Source: Pseudomonadales bacterium (GTDB lineage Bacteria; Pseudomonadota; Gammaproteobacteria; Pseudomonadales; Halieaceae). From it: a stretch of 64,000 nucleotides of DNA. Positions within the stretch are counted from its first letter, which is position 1, and every line of letters starts with the position of its first letter. This document shows, one piece after another, positions 51,512-60,939 of this stretch. The stretch is taken from NCBI GenBank assembly GCA_024234675.1, contig JACKNU010000002.1, positions 248,001 to 312,000 of the forward strand. Direction: 5' to 3'. The position numbers were made by a program, and so were the translations under genes. The notes beneath the pieces were generated by a model. The model had not been told where the DNA came from, did not search any database, and saw only the letters and a list, made by a program, of their open reading frames with translations.

Positions 51512-52666
51512 TTACAGCGCCGCTTTCAGGGCGGCGGCCTTATCGGTACGCTCCCAGGTGAAATCCGGATGCTCGCGCCCGAAATGGCCGTAGGCCGCGG
51601 TCTGGCGGTAGATGGGGCGCTTCAGGTCCAGCATCGCGATCAGGCCTTTGGGTCGCAGGTCGAAATGCTCGCGTACCAGTTCCACGATGCGGGTGTCGGA
51701 CAGTTTGCCGGTGCCAAAGGTGTCGATGGAAATGGAGGTGGGCTCGGCCACCCCGATGGCGTAGGACACCTGTATTTCACAGCGCTCGGCCAGGCCGGCG
51801 GCGACAATGTTCTTGGCAACGTAACGACCGGCGTAGGCCGCGGAGCGATCCACCTTGGAGGGGTCCTTGCCGGAGAAGGCGCCGCCGCCGTGGCGAGCCA
51901 TACCGCCATAGGTGTCGACGATGATCTTGCGCCCGGTGAGGCCACAGTCACCCACCGGGCCACCGATGATGAACTGGCCAGTGGGGTTGATGTGGTACCG
52001 GGTACCGGCGTGCAACCACTGCTCGGGCAGCACTTCCTTGATGATCAGGTCCATGACTGCTTCGCGGATATCCGTCTGGCTGATATCGGCATCGTGCTGG
52101 GTTGAGAGCACCACCGCGTCTATGGCCACCGGCTTGCCGGCTTCGTAGCGCAGGGTGACCTGGCTCTTGGCGTCCGGACGCAACCAGGGCAGGGTGCCGT
52201 GCTTGCGCAACGCGGCCTGGCGCTCGACGAGACGGTGGGCGTAATAAATGGGCGCGGGCATCAGCACGTCGGTCTCATTGGTGGCATAGCCGAACATCAA
52301 GCCCTGGTCGCCGGCGCCCTGCTCGTGCTCCTCGCTGTCGTCCACGCCCATGGCTATATCGTGGGACTGCTTGCCGATGGCGTTCAGCACCGCGCAGGAG
52401 GCGCCGTCAAAGCCCACGTCGGAGCTGTCGTAGCCGATATCGAGAATGACCTGGCGCACCACGTCCTCCAGGTCGACGTAGGTCTTGGTGGTCACCTCGC
52501 CGGCAACGATGGCCATGCCGGTCTTGACCATTGTCTCCACCGCGACCCGGGCGTCCGGGTCGTCCTTGATAATGGCGTCCAGGATGGCGTCGGAGATCTG
52601 GTCCGCCATCTTGTCCGGATGACCCTCGGAGACTGACTCGGAGGTGAAGATGCTGTATTCGCTCAT
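51512..52666 (-). CDS. metK: S-adenosylmethionine synthetase
   Basis: Makes SAM from methionine and ATP. It has 384 residues, with FTSESVSEGHPDKMADQISDAI at the N-terminus, GAGDQGLMFGYATNET in the middle, and the P-loop-like GGGAFSGKDPSKVDRSAAY. It is 30 bp downstream of the SahR-like regulator gene and should share its transcript. Confidence 0.98.
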   Translation of the reverse strand: MSEYSIFTSESVSEGHPDKMADQISDAILDAIIKDDPDARVAVETMVKTGMAIVAGEVTTKTYVDLEDVVRQVILDIGYDSSDVGFDGASCAVLNAIGKQSHDIAMGVDDSEEHEQGAGDQGLMFGYATNETDVLMPAPIYYAHRLVERQAALRKHGTLPWLRPDAKSQVTLRYEAGKPVAIDAVVLSTQHDADISQTDIREAVMDLIIKEVLPEQWLHAGTRYHINPTGQFIIGGPVGDCGLTGRKIIVDTYGGMARHGGGAFSGKDPSKVDRSAAYAGRYVAKNIVAAGLAERCEIQVSYAIGVAEPTSISIDTFGTGKLSDTRIVELVREHFDLRPKGLIAMLDLKRPIYRQTAAYGHFGREHPDFTWERTDKAAALKAAL

Positions 52667-52696
52667 GCTTGTTTCCCTTAAGACGTAAAAAGTTGG

Positions 52697-53701
52697 TCAG
52701 GGGCGCCCGAAGAGGCGCACCTGTATCTGGAAGCCATTGCGCTGGGCCAGGTATTCACTGGCGATATCCGCCAGTCCGGCCTGCCGCGCCCAGTCGCCGA
52801 GTTGTTGCGGATCGAAGCCCAGCCACAGGTCGCCGCAGTTTTCCCGTGCCCAGCCCTGGTCGTGGCGGCACAGGTCGGTAACCAGCACCACGCCGCCGGG
52901 GGCGAGCAGGGCGGCGACGTCCCGCAGGATGTCCACCGGGGAAGGCGTGTGGTGCAGTACCATGTTTATGACAACGCAGTCCGCCTGCAGACCGGCCAGT
53001 TCGGCGGCGCCGGTGTCACCGCAAATGAAATCGATATTGTCCAGCCCGGCCTGCGCGGCGCGCTCGCGGGCCTGCTCCAGCATGACCCGGGCGTTGTCCA
53101 GGGCCACCACCCGCGCAAATGCGGGGGCCAGTTCCAGCAGGAAGGCCCCGTCTCCGGGCCCTACCTCCAGAACAGTCTCGCGCCGGGCCAGGGGTGCGTC
53201 ACGCAGCATCTGGGCAACGGTATCGGCATATTGCTCGTAGCTCGCTATCAGGTCCTGTTGCTGGCGGAACTTGGCGGCGTTGTCGCGAAAGAAATTGCGG
53301 GAGTTTTCCTCCCGGCGGCGATGCAACTCTTCCAGCCGCCGGGCCACCGCCCGCGGCAGTTCGATGGCGTCCACCGTGGTGAACAGTTTGCGCTGCAGCG
53401 CTTCCAGCCCGGGCCGCTGCCCGAGGCCATTGCGCCGGTAGAAAATGGAATTGCCTTCCCGCCGGGTGGCCACCAGGCCGGAATTGGCGAGCACCTTGAG
53501 GTGGTGGCTGAGGGCGGGCTGGCGAATGTCGAATATGGAACACAGCTCGGAAACGCCGAAGGAGTCCTCCCGCAGCACCCGCAGTACCTGCAGGCGCAGG
53601 GGGTCGGCGCTGGCCTTGCAGAGAGTGGCCAGGGCGGACAGCTGCAGATCAGCCTCGCTGGCAACGGCCCGGGGGGCCCTAACTGTGGTGGAAGTCGTCA
53701 T
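52697..53701 (-). CDS. ArsR-type regulator fused to SAM-methyltransferase-like domain (SahR-like)
   Basis: A 334-residue two-domain regulator. Residues 20-92 form an ArsR winged HTH (LCKASADPLRLQVLR, then DIRQPALSHHLKVLANSGLV). Residues 175-334 form a class I methyltransferase-like domain with motif I VLEVGPGDGAFL at 177-188, probably used to sense SAM or SAH rather than to catalyse. This architecture and the adjacent metK-ahcY-metF match SahR, described in Proteobacteria as an SAH-responsive repressor of methionine-cycle genes. It heads the operon and diverges from tkt. A perfect palindrome 29 bp before its ATG is the likely operator. Ligand identity is inference. Confidence 0.85.
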   Translation of the reverse strand: MTTSTTVRAPRAVASEADLQLSALATLCKASADPLRLQVLRVLREDSFGVSELCSIFDIRQPALSHHLKVLANSGLVATRREGNSIFYRRNGLGQRPGLEALQRKLFTTVDAIELPRAVARRLEELHRRREENSRNFFRDNAAKFRQQQDLIASYEQYADTVAQMLRDAPLARRETVLEVGPGDGAFLLELAPAFARVVALDNARVMLEQARERAAQAGLDNIDFICGDTGAAELAGLQADCVVINMVLHHTPSPVDILRDVAALLAPGGVVLVTDLCRHDQGWARENCGDLWLGFDPQQLGDWARQAGLADIASEYLAQRNGFQIQVRLFGRP

Positions 53702-53729
53702 TGGGGCGGGAGTCTAGCAGCGTTTTATT

Positions 53730-53753
53730 CTATATCAAAATATTTTGATATAG
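53730..53753. promoter_or_regulatory. 24-bp perfect palindrome, putative SahR-like operator
   Basis: CTATATCAAAAT followed immediately by its exact reverse complement ATTTTGATATAG, with no spacer or mismatch. It lies between the divergent regulator gene (29 bp to its ATG) and tkt (about 150 bp to its ATG), in AT-rich DNA that also contains TTGATA and TATAGT promoter-like hexamers. ArsR-family dimers bind such inverted repeats, so autoregulation of the methyl-cycle operon is the simplest reading. Confidence 0.75.
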
Positions 53754-53902
53754 TTTTTTGAACGCCGTCACACCGGTGCATTTCGCGCCCGATTGTGCCG
53801 CCGGCGCAAATATTGTCCACCATTGTTTGCCGTTCACTGCCGCTTACGCGAAAATACCGGCCCATTTGAGCGGCCACCCACCCCCACATTCTGGAGAATC
53901 CG

Positions 53903-55900
53903 ATGTCGTCCCCCCGCACCGAGCTAGCCAATGCCATCCGCGCCCTGAGCATGGACGCCGTCCAGAAGGCCAATAGCGGCCACCCGGGAGCCCCCATGGG
54001 TATGGCCGATATCGCGGAAGTCCTGTGGAACGACTACCTGCGGCACAACCCGGCCAACCCCAAGTGGCCCAATCGCGACCGTTTCGTGCTGTCCAACGGC
54101 CACGGCTCGATGCTGCTGTACTCGCTGTTGCACCTCACCGGCTACGAGCTGCCGATCGAGGAACTGCAGAACTTCCGCCAGTTGCACAGCAAGACCCCGG
54201 GCCACCCCGAATACGGCTACACCCCCGGCATCGAGACCACCACCGGCCCGCTGGGCCAGGGTCTGGCCAATGCCGTTGGCATGGCGCTGGCGGAAAAAGT
54301 ACTGGCGGCCCGGTTCAACCGCGAGGGGCACAAGGTGGTGGACCACCACACCTATACCTTTGTAGGCGACGGCTGCCTGATGGAGGGTATCTCCCACGAG
54401 GTCTGTTCCCTGGCGGGCACCCTGGGCCTGGGCAAGCTGGTGGTGTTCTACGACGACAACGGCATCTCCATCGACGGTGAGGTGGAGGGTTGGTTTACCG
54501 ATGACACCCCGGCGCGCTTCAAGGCCTATGGCTGGCAGGTGATCAACGACGTCAATGGGCACAGCCCCTCGGAAGTGAAGGCCGCCATAGAGGCGGCGCG
54601 CCACGAGACCGTCAGGCCCACGCTCATCTGCTGCAAGACCGTGATTGGCAAGGGCGCGCCCAACAAGCAGGGCAGTGAATCCTGCCACGGTGCGCCGCTG
54701 GGGGCCGACGAGGTGGCCGCGACCCGCGTCGCCCTCGACTGGCCCTATGAGCCGTTCCAGATCCCGGACGAAATCTACGCCCGCTGGGACGCCCGGGAAC
54801 GAGGCGCCGAGCGCGAACAGGGCTGGGAAGAGGCCATGCAGGCCTACGCCGAAGACCACCCGGAGCTTGCCCGTGAGCTGCGCCGCCGCCTCGCGGGTGA
54901 GCTGCCGGCCGACTTCGGCGAGCGGGCCGAGGCCTACATCCGCCAGTGTCAGCTGGAGGGCGCCAGCATAGCCTCACGCAAGGCCTCCCAGAATTGCCTC
55001 AATGCCTACGGGCCGCTGCTGCCGGAACTGCTGGGGGGTTCGGCTGACCTGGCGGGCTCCAATCTCACCCTGTGGAGCGGCTCCAGGGGCATCGGCCGGG
55101 AGGACGCCGACGGCAACTATATTTACTACGGTGTGCGGGAGTTCGGCATGGCGGCCATCATGAATGGCATCGCCCTGCACGGCGGCTTCGTCAACTACGG
55201 CGCCACCTTCCTTATCTTCATGGAATATGCCCGCAATGCTGTGCGCATGGCCGCCTTGATGAAACAGCAGTCCATCTTCGTGTGGACCCACGACTCCATC
55301 GGCCTGGGGGAGGACGGCCCCACCCACCAGCCGGTGGAGCAGCTCACCGCCCTGCGGGTGACACCCAATATGCACACCTGGCGCCCCTGTGATGCGGTGG
55401 AGTCAGCGGTGGCCTGGAAAGCGGCGATAGAGCGCCGCGACGGACCCGCCTCGCTGGTGTTTTCCCGCCAGACATTACCCCACCAGCAGCGGGACGATGG
55501 CCAGCTGGCGGCGATTGCCAGCGGCGCCTACGTGCTCGCCGATTGCGAGGGCAAGCCGGAGGCTATCCTGATTGCCACCGGCTCGGAGGTGCAACTGGCC
55601 ATGGACGCGGCGGCACGCCTGGCAGAGGCCGGCCGGCAGGTACGGGTGGTCTCCATGCCCTGTGCCGAGGTGTTCGAGCAGCAGGATGCGGCCTATCGCG
55701 AGAGCGTGCTGCCCAGCGACGTGCTGGCCCGGGTGGCGGTGGAGGCTGCGCACACCGATTACTGGTACAAGTACGTGGGCCTGGACGGCCGGGTGGTGGG
55801 CATGAGCAGCTTCGGCGAATCCGCCCCGGCCCCGGAGTTGATGAACTATTTCGGCTTTACCGTGGATAATGTGGTCGCCGTGGTGGAAGAGCTGTTGTAG
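53903..55900 (+). CDS. tkt: transketolase
   Basis: A thiamine diphosphate enzyme of the pentose phosphate pathway. It has 665 residues, with RALSMDAVQKANSGHPGAPMGMAD at the N-terminus, the ThDP-binding VGDGCLMEGISHEVCSLAG, a catalytic His region GHPEYGYTPGIETTTGPLGQG, and the C-terminal half HDSIGLGEDGPTHQPVEQL. GGAG lies about 9 bases before the ATG. It is the first gene of tkt-epd-pgk-fba. Confidence 0.98.
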   Translation: MSSPRTELANAIRALSMDAVQKANSGHPGAPMGMADIAEVLWNDYLRHNPANPKWPNRDRFVLSNGHGSMLLYSLLHLTGYELPIEELQNFRQLHSKTPGHPEYGYTPGIETTTGPLGQGLANAVGMALAEKVLAARFNREGHKVVDHHTYTFVGDGCLMEGISHEVCSLAGTLGLGKLVVFYDDNGISIDGEVEGWFTDDTPARFKAYGWQVINDVNGHSPSEVKAAIEAARHETVRPTLICCKTVIGKGAPNKQGSESCHGAPLGADEVAATRVALDWPYEPFQIPDEIYARWDARERGAEREQGWEEAMQAYAEDHPELARELRRRLAGELPADFGERAEAYIRQCQLEGASIASRKASQNCLNAYGPLLPELLGGSADLAGSNLTLWSGSRGIGREDADGNYIYYGVREFGMAAIMNGIALHGGFVNYGATFLIFMEYARNAVRMAALMKQQSIFVWTHDSIGLGEDGPTHQPVEQLTALRVTPNMHTWRPCDAVESAVAWKAAIERRDGPASLVFSRQTLPHQQRDDGQLAAIASGAYVLADCEGKPEAILIATGSEVQLAMDAAARLAEAGRQVRVVSMPCAEVFEQQDAAYRESVLPSDVLARVAVEAAHTDYWYKYVGLDGRVVGMSSFGESAPAPELMNYFGFTVDNVVAVVEELL

Positions 55901-55927
55901 CGTTGCGGCGCCGGCGAGCGTATTCCC

Positions 55928-56938
55928 TTGTTGCGATTGGCGATAAACGGCTATGGCCGAATCGGCCGCAGTGTGCTCAGGGCCCTGTATGAAAGCCGCT
56001 TGAGGTCGCAGCTGCAGGTCGTTGCGGTAAACGAGTTGGCGGATGCCCGCACCGTGCTGCACCTGACCCGCTACGACTCCACCCATGGGCGCTTTCCCGG
56101 CACTCTGGAGGGCGATGACCGGCAGCTGCGGGTCAATGGCGATGTCATCACCCTGCTGCGCCAGCCTCATATCGGCGACCTCCCCTGGGGCGATCTCGGC
56201 ATCGATATCGTGCTGGAATGCAGCGGCGCTTTCTCCGATCGGGCCACAGCGGAGCAGCACCTGCGGCAGGGCGCCGGACGCGTGCTTTTTTCCCAGCCGG
56301 GAGAGTCCGACGTGGATGCCACGGTGGTCTACGGGATCAACCACCAGGCCCTGCAAGCCGACCACCGTATCGTGTCCGCCGCGTCCTGCACCACCAACGC
56401 CATCGTGCCCGTGATCAGGGCCCTGCACCAGTCGGTGGGCATAGACAGCGGCACCATTACCACCATCCACTCGGCAATGAACGACCAGCCCGTGCTGGAC
56501 GCCTATCACCACACCGACCTGCGCAAGACCCGGGCGGCCTCGCAGTCGATTATCCCGGTGGATACCGGCCTGGCGCGCGGGGTCGAGCGGGTGTTGCCGG
56601 AAATGGCCGGACGCTTCACGGCCCAGGCCCTGCGGGTACCCACGCTCAATGTGTCGGCCCTGGATCTCACGGTGCTGACTTGCAGCGATACCGCTACCGG
56701 GGCCATTAATCGCGCATTGCATGATGCAGCTCAAAGCAGTTTCAGGGGGGTGCTGGGCTATACTGAAGAGCCGCTGGCATCCTGTGATTTCAACCACGAT
56801 GCTAGATCCAGTATTGTTGACGCGAGCCAGACGCGGGTCAGCGGCAACCGGCTGGTAAAGGTACTTACCTGGTTCGACAACGAGTGGGCCTATGCCAACC
56901 GCATGCTGGATGTCGCCGCCTACTGGGGTGGACTGTGA
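55928..56938 (+). CDS. epd: erythrose-4-phosphate dehydrogenase (Epd) / GAPDH family
   Basis: A GAPDH-family enzyme. Its catalytic cysteine is in SAASCTTNAIVP. GTITTIHSAMNDQPVLDAYH and LRKTRAASQSIIPVDTGLA match Epd more than GapA, favouring oxidation of erythrose 4-phosphate for pyridoxal phosphate synthesis. It has 336 residues, with the N-terminal NAD motif INGYGRIGRSVLRAL. The start is TTG at 55928, followed by a second TTG; no ATG is available upstream, and the ribosome site is poor. It lies 27 bp after tkt and before pgk, the common tkt-epd-pgk-fba order. Confidence 0.9.
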   Translation: MLRLAINGYGRIGRSVLRALYESRLRSQLQVVAVNELADARTVLHLTRYDSTHGRFPGTLEGDDRQLRVNGDVITLLRQPHIGDLPWGDLGIDIVLECSGAFSDRATAEQHLRQGAGRVLFSQPGESDVDATVVYGINHQALQADHRIVSAASCTTNAIVPVIRALHQSVGIDSGTITTIHSAMNDQPVLDAYHHTDLRKTRAASQSIIPVDTGLARGVERVLPEMAGRFTAQALRVPTLNVSALDLTVLTCSDTATGAINRALHDAAQSSFRGVLGYTEEPLASCDFNHDARSSIVDASQTRVSGNRLVKVLTWFDNEWAYANRMLDVAAYWGGL

Positions 56939-56993
56939 CCGTGCCCTGTGACGCCGGTGACACAGCGCATAGGTAAACTGGGAGTAGAAGTAA

Positions 56994-58172
56994 ATGGCAC
57001 TGAAAGTTGATTTGATGCGTGACCTGGACCTGCAGGGCAAGCGCGTGCTGATCCGCGAGGATCTCAATGTACCCCTCAAGGACGGCCGGGTGAGCAGTGA
57101 CGCCCGCATCCGGGCCGCCCTCCCCACCATACGCGCAGCGGTGGCCGCGGGCGCCCGGGTGATTCTCATGTCGCACCTCGGGCGACCGGTGGAGGGTGAG
57201 TACGACGAGCAATTTTCCATGGCGCCCGTGGCCAGCCACCTGGCGGACCTGCTGGGACAGCCGGTGCGGCTGGTTAGCGATTGGCGCGGTGGCGTCGAAC
57301 TCGCGGACGGCGAGATCGCCATGCTGGAAAACGTGCGTTTCAATCCCGGCGAAAAGAAAGACGACGAGGACCTCGCCAGGGCCTATGCGGCGCTGTGCGA
57401 TATCTATGTCATGGACGCCTTCGGCACCGCCCACCGGGCCCAGGCCTCCACCCATGGCGTCGGCAGATATGCGCCGGTGGCCTGCGCCGGGCCGCTGCTG
57501 GAGGGCGAGTTGAACGCCCTGCACAAGGCGCTGGCTGCGCCTGCCAGGCCCATGGTGGCCATTGTCGGCGGCGCCAAGGTGTCCACCAAGCTCACGGTGC
57601 TGGAAACCCTGGCGGACAAGGTGGACCAACTGGTGGTGGGCGGCGGCATCGCCAATACCTTCCTCGCTGCCAGCGGCAAACCCGTCGGCAAGTCCCTGTG
57701 CGAGCATGAGCTCATTCCCGAGGCGCGCCGCCTGATGAGCAAGACCCATATCCCCCTGCCCGTCGATGTCGTGACGGGCAAGGAGTTTGCCGAGACCGCG
57801 GCGGCCAGTCTCAAATCCGCCGACGCGGTGGCCGACGACGATATGATTATGGACATCGGGCCCCAGGCGGCGGCTGAAGTGGCCGACATACTGCGCCAGG
57901 CCGGTACCATTCTGTGGAATGGCCCGGTGGGCGTGTTCGAGTTCGACCAGTTTGCCACCGGCACCCAGGTGGTTGCGCGGGCCATCGCCGACAGCCCCGC
58001 CTTTTCCCTGGCCGGCGGCGGCGATACCCTGGCGGCCATAGACAAGTTTGATATCGCCGACAAGGTCTCCTATATATCCACGGGAGGCGGCGCCTTCCTG
58101 GAGTATGTGGAAGGCAAGATTCTTCCCGCCGTCGCCATGCTGGAACAGCGCGCCGGCAGGCCACCACAGTAA
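56994..58172 (+). CDS. pgk: phosphoglycerate kinase
   Basis: A reversible glycolytic kinase acting on 1,3-bisphosphoglycerate. It has 392 residues, with RVLIREDLNVPLKDGRV, ILMSHLGRPVEGEY, ENVRFNPGEKKDDE, GAKVSTKLTVL and the C-terminal GGGDTLAAIDKF. It lies 55 bp after epd and 34 bp before fba. Confidence 0.98.
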   Translation: MALKVDLMRDLDLQGKRVLIREDLNVPLKDGRVSSDARIRAALPTIRAAVAAGARVILMSHLGRPVEGEYDEQFSMAPVASHLADLLGQPVRLVSDWRGGVELADGEIAMLENVRFNPGEKKDDEDLARAYAALCDIYVMDAFGTAHRAQASTHGVGRYAPVACAGPLLEGELNALHKALAAPARPMVAIVGGAKVSTKLTVLETLADKVDQLVVGGGIANTFLAASGKPVGKSLCEHELIPEARRLMSKTHIPLPVDVVTGKEFAETAAASLKSADAVADDDMIMDIGPQAAAEVADILRQAGTILWNGPVGVFEFDQFATGTQVVARAIADSPAFSLAGGGDTLAAIDKFDIADKVSYISTGGGAFLEYVEGKILPAVAMLEQRAGRPPQ

Positions 58173-58206
58173 CCAGACTGATCACCCGATTCCCAGGAGT
58201 ACTAAC

Positions 58207-59271
58207 ATGGCACTAATCAGTATGCGACAGTTGCTGGACCACGCCGCCGAACACGGCTACGGCGTACCGGCCTTCAACGTCAATAATCTCGAGCAGACCC
58301 GCGCCATCATGGAGGCTGCGGACAAGACCAACTCCCCGGTGATCATGCAGGCCAGCGCCGGCGCGCGCAAATACGCGGGCGCGCCATTCCTGCGGGCCAT
58401 GATGGAAGCGGCCATGAACGAGTTTCCGCATATTCCGGTAGTGGTGCACCAGGATCACGGGGTGTCCCCCGCGGTGTGCCTGCGCTCCATCCAGCTGGGC
58501 TTCAGTTCAGTGATGATGGACGGCTCCCTGGGCGAGGACGGCAAGACCCCCACGGATTACGACTACAACGTGGCCGTCACCCGCAAGGTGGTGGAGAGTG
58601 CCCACGCCTGCGGCGTCTCGGTGGAGGGTGAACTGGGTTGCCTGGGCTCCCTGGAAACCGGCGAAGCCGGCGAGGAAGACGGCATCGGCGCCGAGGGCAA
58701 GCTGACCCACGACCAGATGCTTACCGATCCCGAGGAGGCCGCCCGGTTCGTCAAGGCCACCGGAGTGGACGCCCTGGCGATTGCCTGCGGCACCAGCCAC
58801 GGCGCCTACAAGTTCACCCGGCCGCCCACCGGCGATATCCTGGCGATCGACCGTATCAAGGAGATCAACGCCCGCATTCCCAACACCCACCTGGTGATGC
58901 ACGGCTCTTCCTCCGTGCCCCAGGACTGGCTGGCGATCATCAACGAGTTTGGCGGCGCCATACCGGAAACCTACGGGGTGCCGCTGGAGCAGATCCAGGA
59001 AGGTATTCGCCACGGTGTTCGCAAGGTCAATATCGATACCGACCTGCGGCTGGCATCCACCGGTGCGATCCGCCGCTTCATGGCGCAGAATCCCGCCGAG
59101 TTCGATCCCCGCAAATACCTGGCGCATACCATAACCGCGATGCGCGATATCTGCATAGAGCGTTACGAGGCGTTCAATACCGCCGGTAATGCCGACAAGA
59201 TCAGGGTGAAATCCCTGGCGGTGATGCAGCAGGCCTACGATGCCGGCAAGCTGGACGCCAAAGTAAACTGA
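58207..59271 (+). CDS. fba: class II fructose-bisphosphate aldolase
   Basis: A zinc aldolase linking triose phosphates to fructose 1,6-bisphosphate. The ATG at 58207 (CAGGAG upstream) gives 354 residues. VPAFNVNNLEQTRAIMEAA, the zinc site VVVHQDHG, the active-site loop SLGEDGKTPTDYDYN, and HGSSSVPQDW and KVNIDTDLRLA are diagnostic of the longer CbbA/Fba class II type. Confidence 0.97.
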   Translation: MALISMRQLLDHAAEHGYGVPAFNVNNLEQTRAIMEAADKTNSPVIMQASAGARKYAGAPFLRAMMEAAMNEFPHIPVVVHQDHGVSPAVCLRSIQLGFSSVMMDGSLGEDGKTPTDYDYNVAVTRKVVESAHACGVSVEGELGCLGSLETGEAGEEDGIGAEGKLTHDQMLTDPEEAARFVKATGVDALAIACGTSHGAYKFTRPPTGDILAIDRIKEINARIPNTHLVMHGSSSVPQDWLAIINEFGGAIPETYGVPLEQIQEGIRHGVRKVNIDTDLRLASTGAIRRFMAQNPAEFDPRKYLAHTITAMRDICIERYEAFNTAGNADKIRVKSLAVMQQAYDAGKLDAKVN

Positions 59272-59280
59272 GTAGCGGCG

Positions 59281-60249
59281 TTGACCCCGGCGCAACTGGC
59301 GGCATTGCGCGACAGCCTGCCACCCTTTGCCGACGTGGGGCTGGTGCCGGCCCAGCTGCAGGATTACTGCCGGTTCTACGGCCTCGATTTCGAGGCGCGC
59401 CTGCCGCGGGTGCATCATCGCATCGGCTCGGTCACTGCGGGCCCCTATACTCTCGCGGTGCAGTGCTGGCTGCAGCCGGGCGCCAGCGCCAACCTGCTGC
59501 TGGTACACGGCTACTTCGATCATGCCGGGCTGTACGGCAAGCTGATCGAGTTCGGCCTGCTCAATAACTGCAATGTACTGATCTTCGATTTACCCGGGCA
59601 CGGTTTATCCTCCGGGGAACCGGCGGTTATCGGGGATTTCGGCGACTATGGCCTGGCGACAGGCGCGGTACTCGAGGCGGCCGGACCCTCTCCCGACCTG
59701 CCCCTGTGGGTGATGGCCCAGAGCACCGGTTGCGCCGCGCTGGTCGAGCACGCCCGCCGCGGGTCCTGGCCCTTTGCAGCCACTGTCCTGTTGGCGCCGC
59801 TGTTGCACCCGAGGGGCTGGAAAACCGGGCGGCTGCTGCATACGCTGGCGCGGCCCTTCAAAACAGGTCTTAAAAGGAAGTTCGCGCCGAACTCCTCGGA
59901 TCCACAGTTCCTGGACTTTGTCAGGCGCGATCCGCTGCAGAGTCAGCGTCTTTCCCTGGTGTGGGTGAGTGCCTTGAAGCGATGGCTGGCCGACCTGCAG
60001 CTGGCGAATCTCGGCGTGGGTCCCGCGCTGATCGTGCAGGGCGATGCCGACCAGACTGTCGAATGGCGTTACAATACGCGCGCCTATTGCGAGTTGTTTC
60101 CAAACAGCCGCATAGAGATGCTGCCGGGTGCGGGGCACCAGCTCGCCAATGAAGCAGCGAATATTCGCGGCGCCTACCTCGCCGCGGTGACTGCCTACGC
60201 GCAGGCTGCAGGTGTACCGCTGCAAGCGCGCGGCTTTGCGCAGGGATGA
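59281..60249 (+). CDS. alpha/beta hydrolase (lysophospholipase-like)
   Basis: A 322-residue serine hydrolase of the S33/monoacylglycerol lipase-like type. NLLLVHGYFDHAGLYGKLIEF carries the oxyanion-side HG, IFDLPGHGLSSGEP is typical of lysophospholipases, and the nucleophile elbow reads AQSTG instead of GxSxG (Ala for the first Gly). An Asp in QGDADQTV and a His in PGAGHQLANE complete the triad. The start is a TTG 9 bp after fba without a good ribosome site, so the N-terminus is tentative. The substrate is unknown. Confidence 0.82.
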   Translation: MTPAQLAALRDSLPPFADVGLVPAQLQDYCRFYGLDFEARLPRVHHRIGSVTAGPYTLAVQCWLQPGASANLLLVHGYFDHAGLYGKLIEFGLLNNCNVLIFDLPGHGLSSGEPAVIGDFGDYGLATGAVLEAAGPSPDLPLWVMAQSTGCAALVEHARRGSWPFAATVLLAPLLHPRGWKTGRLLHTLARPFKTGLKRKFAPNSSDPQFLDFVRRDPLQSQRLSLVWVSALKRWLADLQLANLGVGPALIVQGDADQTVEWRYNTRAYCELFPNSRIEMLPGAGHQLANEAANIRGAYLAAVTAYAQAAGVPLQARGFAQG

Positions 60250-60273
60250 TACCCGGCTGCGGGACTCGACAGG

Positions 60274-60756
60274 ATGAAGATGAAAATACCGGGAATTTGC
60301 ATGGTTTTATGTGTTGGCCTGGCCGCGGGGTTCGCCGCCGCGGACGGAAAAGGCGGCAGTTTTCCCGGCATCGAGGCACTGATGACGCCGGCGGAATACC
60401 ACGCTGCGGGCCTCGAGAAACTGACACCACAAGAGCGCAAGGCCCTGGACCAGTGGTTGATTCGCTACACCGCGGAGGACGCGCCGGTGTTGCTCAACAG
60501 CGACGAGGAGGTCAAGCAGGCCGTCCAGGAGCAGGAAATTGTGTCCACCATCGTGTCGCCGTTTGCCGGCTGGTCGGGGAACACGGTATTTACCCTGGCT
60601 AACGGCCAGGTCTGGCAGCAGCGCCGCCAGTCCAAATATGCCTACACAGGCAGTACTGTCGCGCCGGAAGTGCGGATTACCCGCAATTTTTTGGGGTTTT
60701 ACAGCATGGAACTGCTGGAAACTGGCGCCAAAGTGCTGGTTAAAAGAGTAAAATGA
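60274..60756 (+). CDS. small exported protein, function unknown
   Basis: A 160-residue protein with a signal peptide (residues 1-23, core GICMVLCVGLAAGFAAA). MTPAEYHAAGLEKLTPQERKALDQWL follows, a helical segment seen in many secreted gammaproteobacterial hypotheticals, where a LxxLxxxExxALxxWL pattern recurs. The C-terminal half appears beta-rich (GWSGNTVFTLANGQVWQQRR, VRITRNFLGFYSMELLETG). It lies 24 bp after the hydrolase and 183 bp before the TonB-dependent receptor. Periplasmic location is inferred; no function can be assigned. Confidence 0.75.
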   Translation: MKMKIPGICMVLCVGLAAGFAAADGKGGSFPGIEALMTPAEYHAAGLEKLTPQERKALDQWLIRYTAEDAPVLLNSDEEVKQAVQEQEIVSTIVSPFAGWSGNTVFTLANGQVWQQRRQSKYAYTGSTVAPEVRITRNFLGFYSMELLETGAKVLVKRVK

Positions 60757-60829
60757 CAGCAGCTTTCATGCTGATATTGGTAATAATCCCGCATCTACCA
60801 CTTTAGGGGGAACTAAAAGCGTAACTATT

Positions 60830-60843
60830 GTGCAAAAATGCAC
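60830..60843. promoter_or_regulatory. inverted repeat upstream of the TonB-dependent receptor gene
   Basis: GTGCA-aaaa-TGCAC, a perfect 5-bp inverted repeat with a 4-base spacer, about 97 bp before the receptor ATG. It could be an operator for a dimeric regulator or the top of an mRNA hairpin. It is the only clear symmetric element in the 183-bp gap. Confidence 0.4.
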
Positions 60844-60939
60844 CCCATCGTGGGAAATGCCTTGCTTGTCCGTTACAGTCCAAGTCAGCAATTCCTTCGG
60901 AAAAATTGCACACAACATACAAAACAGAGGGGACACACC

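Noticed and set aside
49931..52105. 724-codon plus-strand open frame across metF, ahcY and metK
   Set aside because: It spans three well-conserved minus-strand genes, so it is a codon-bias shadow.
55475..57343. 622-codon minus-strand open frame across tkt, epd and pgk
   Set aside because: It is antisense to three enzymes with intact active sites, and no ribosome site or domain was seen.
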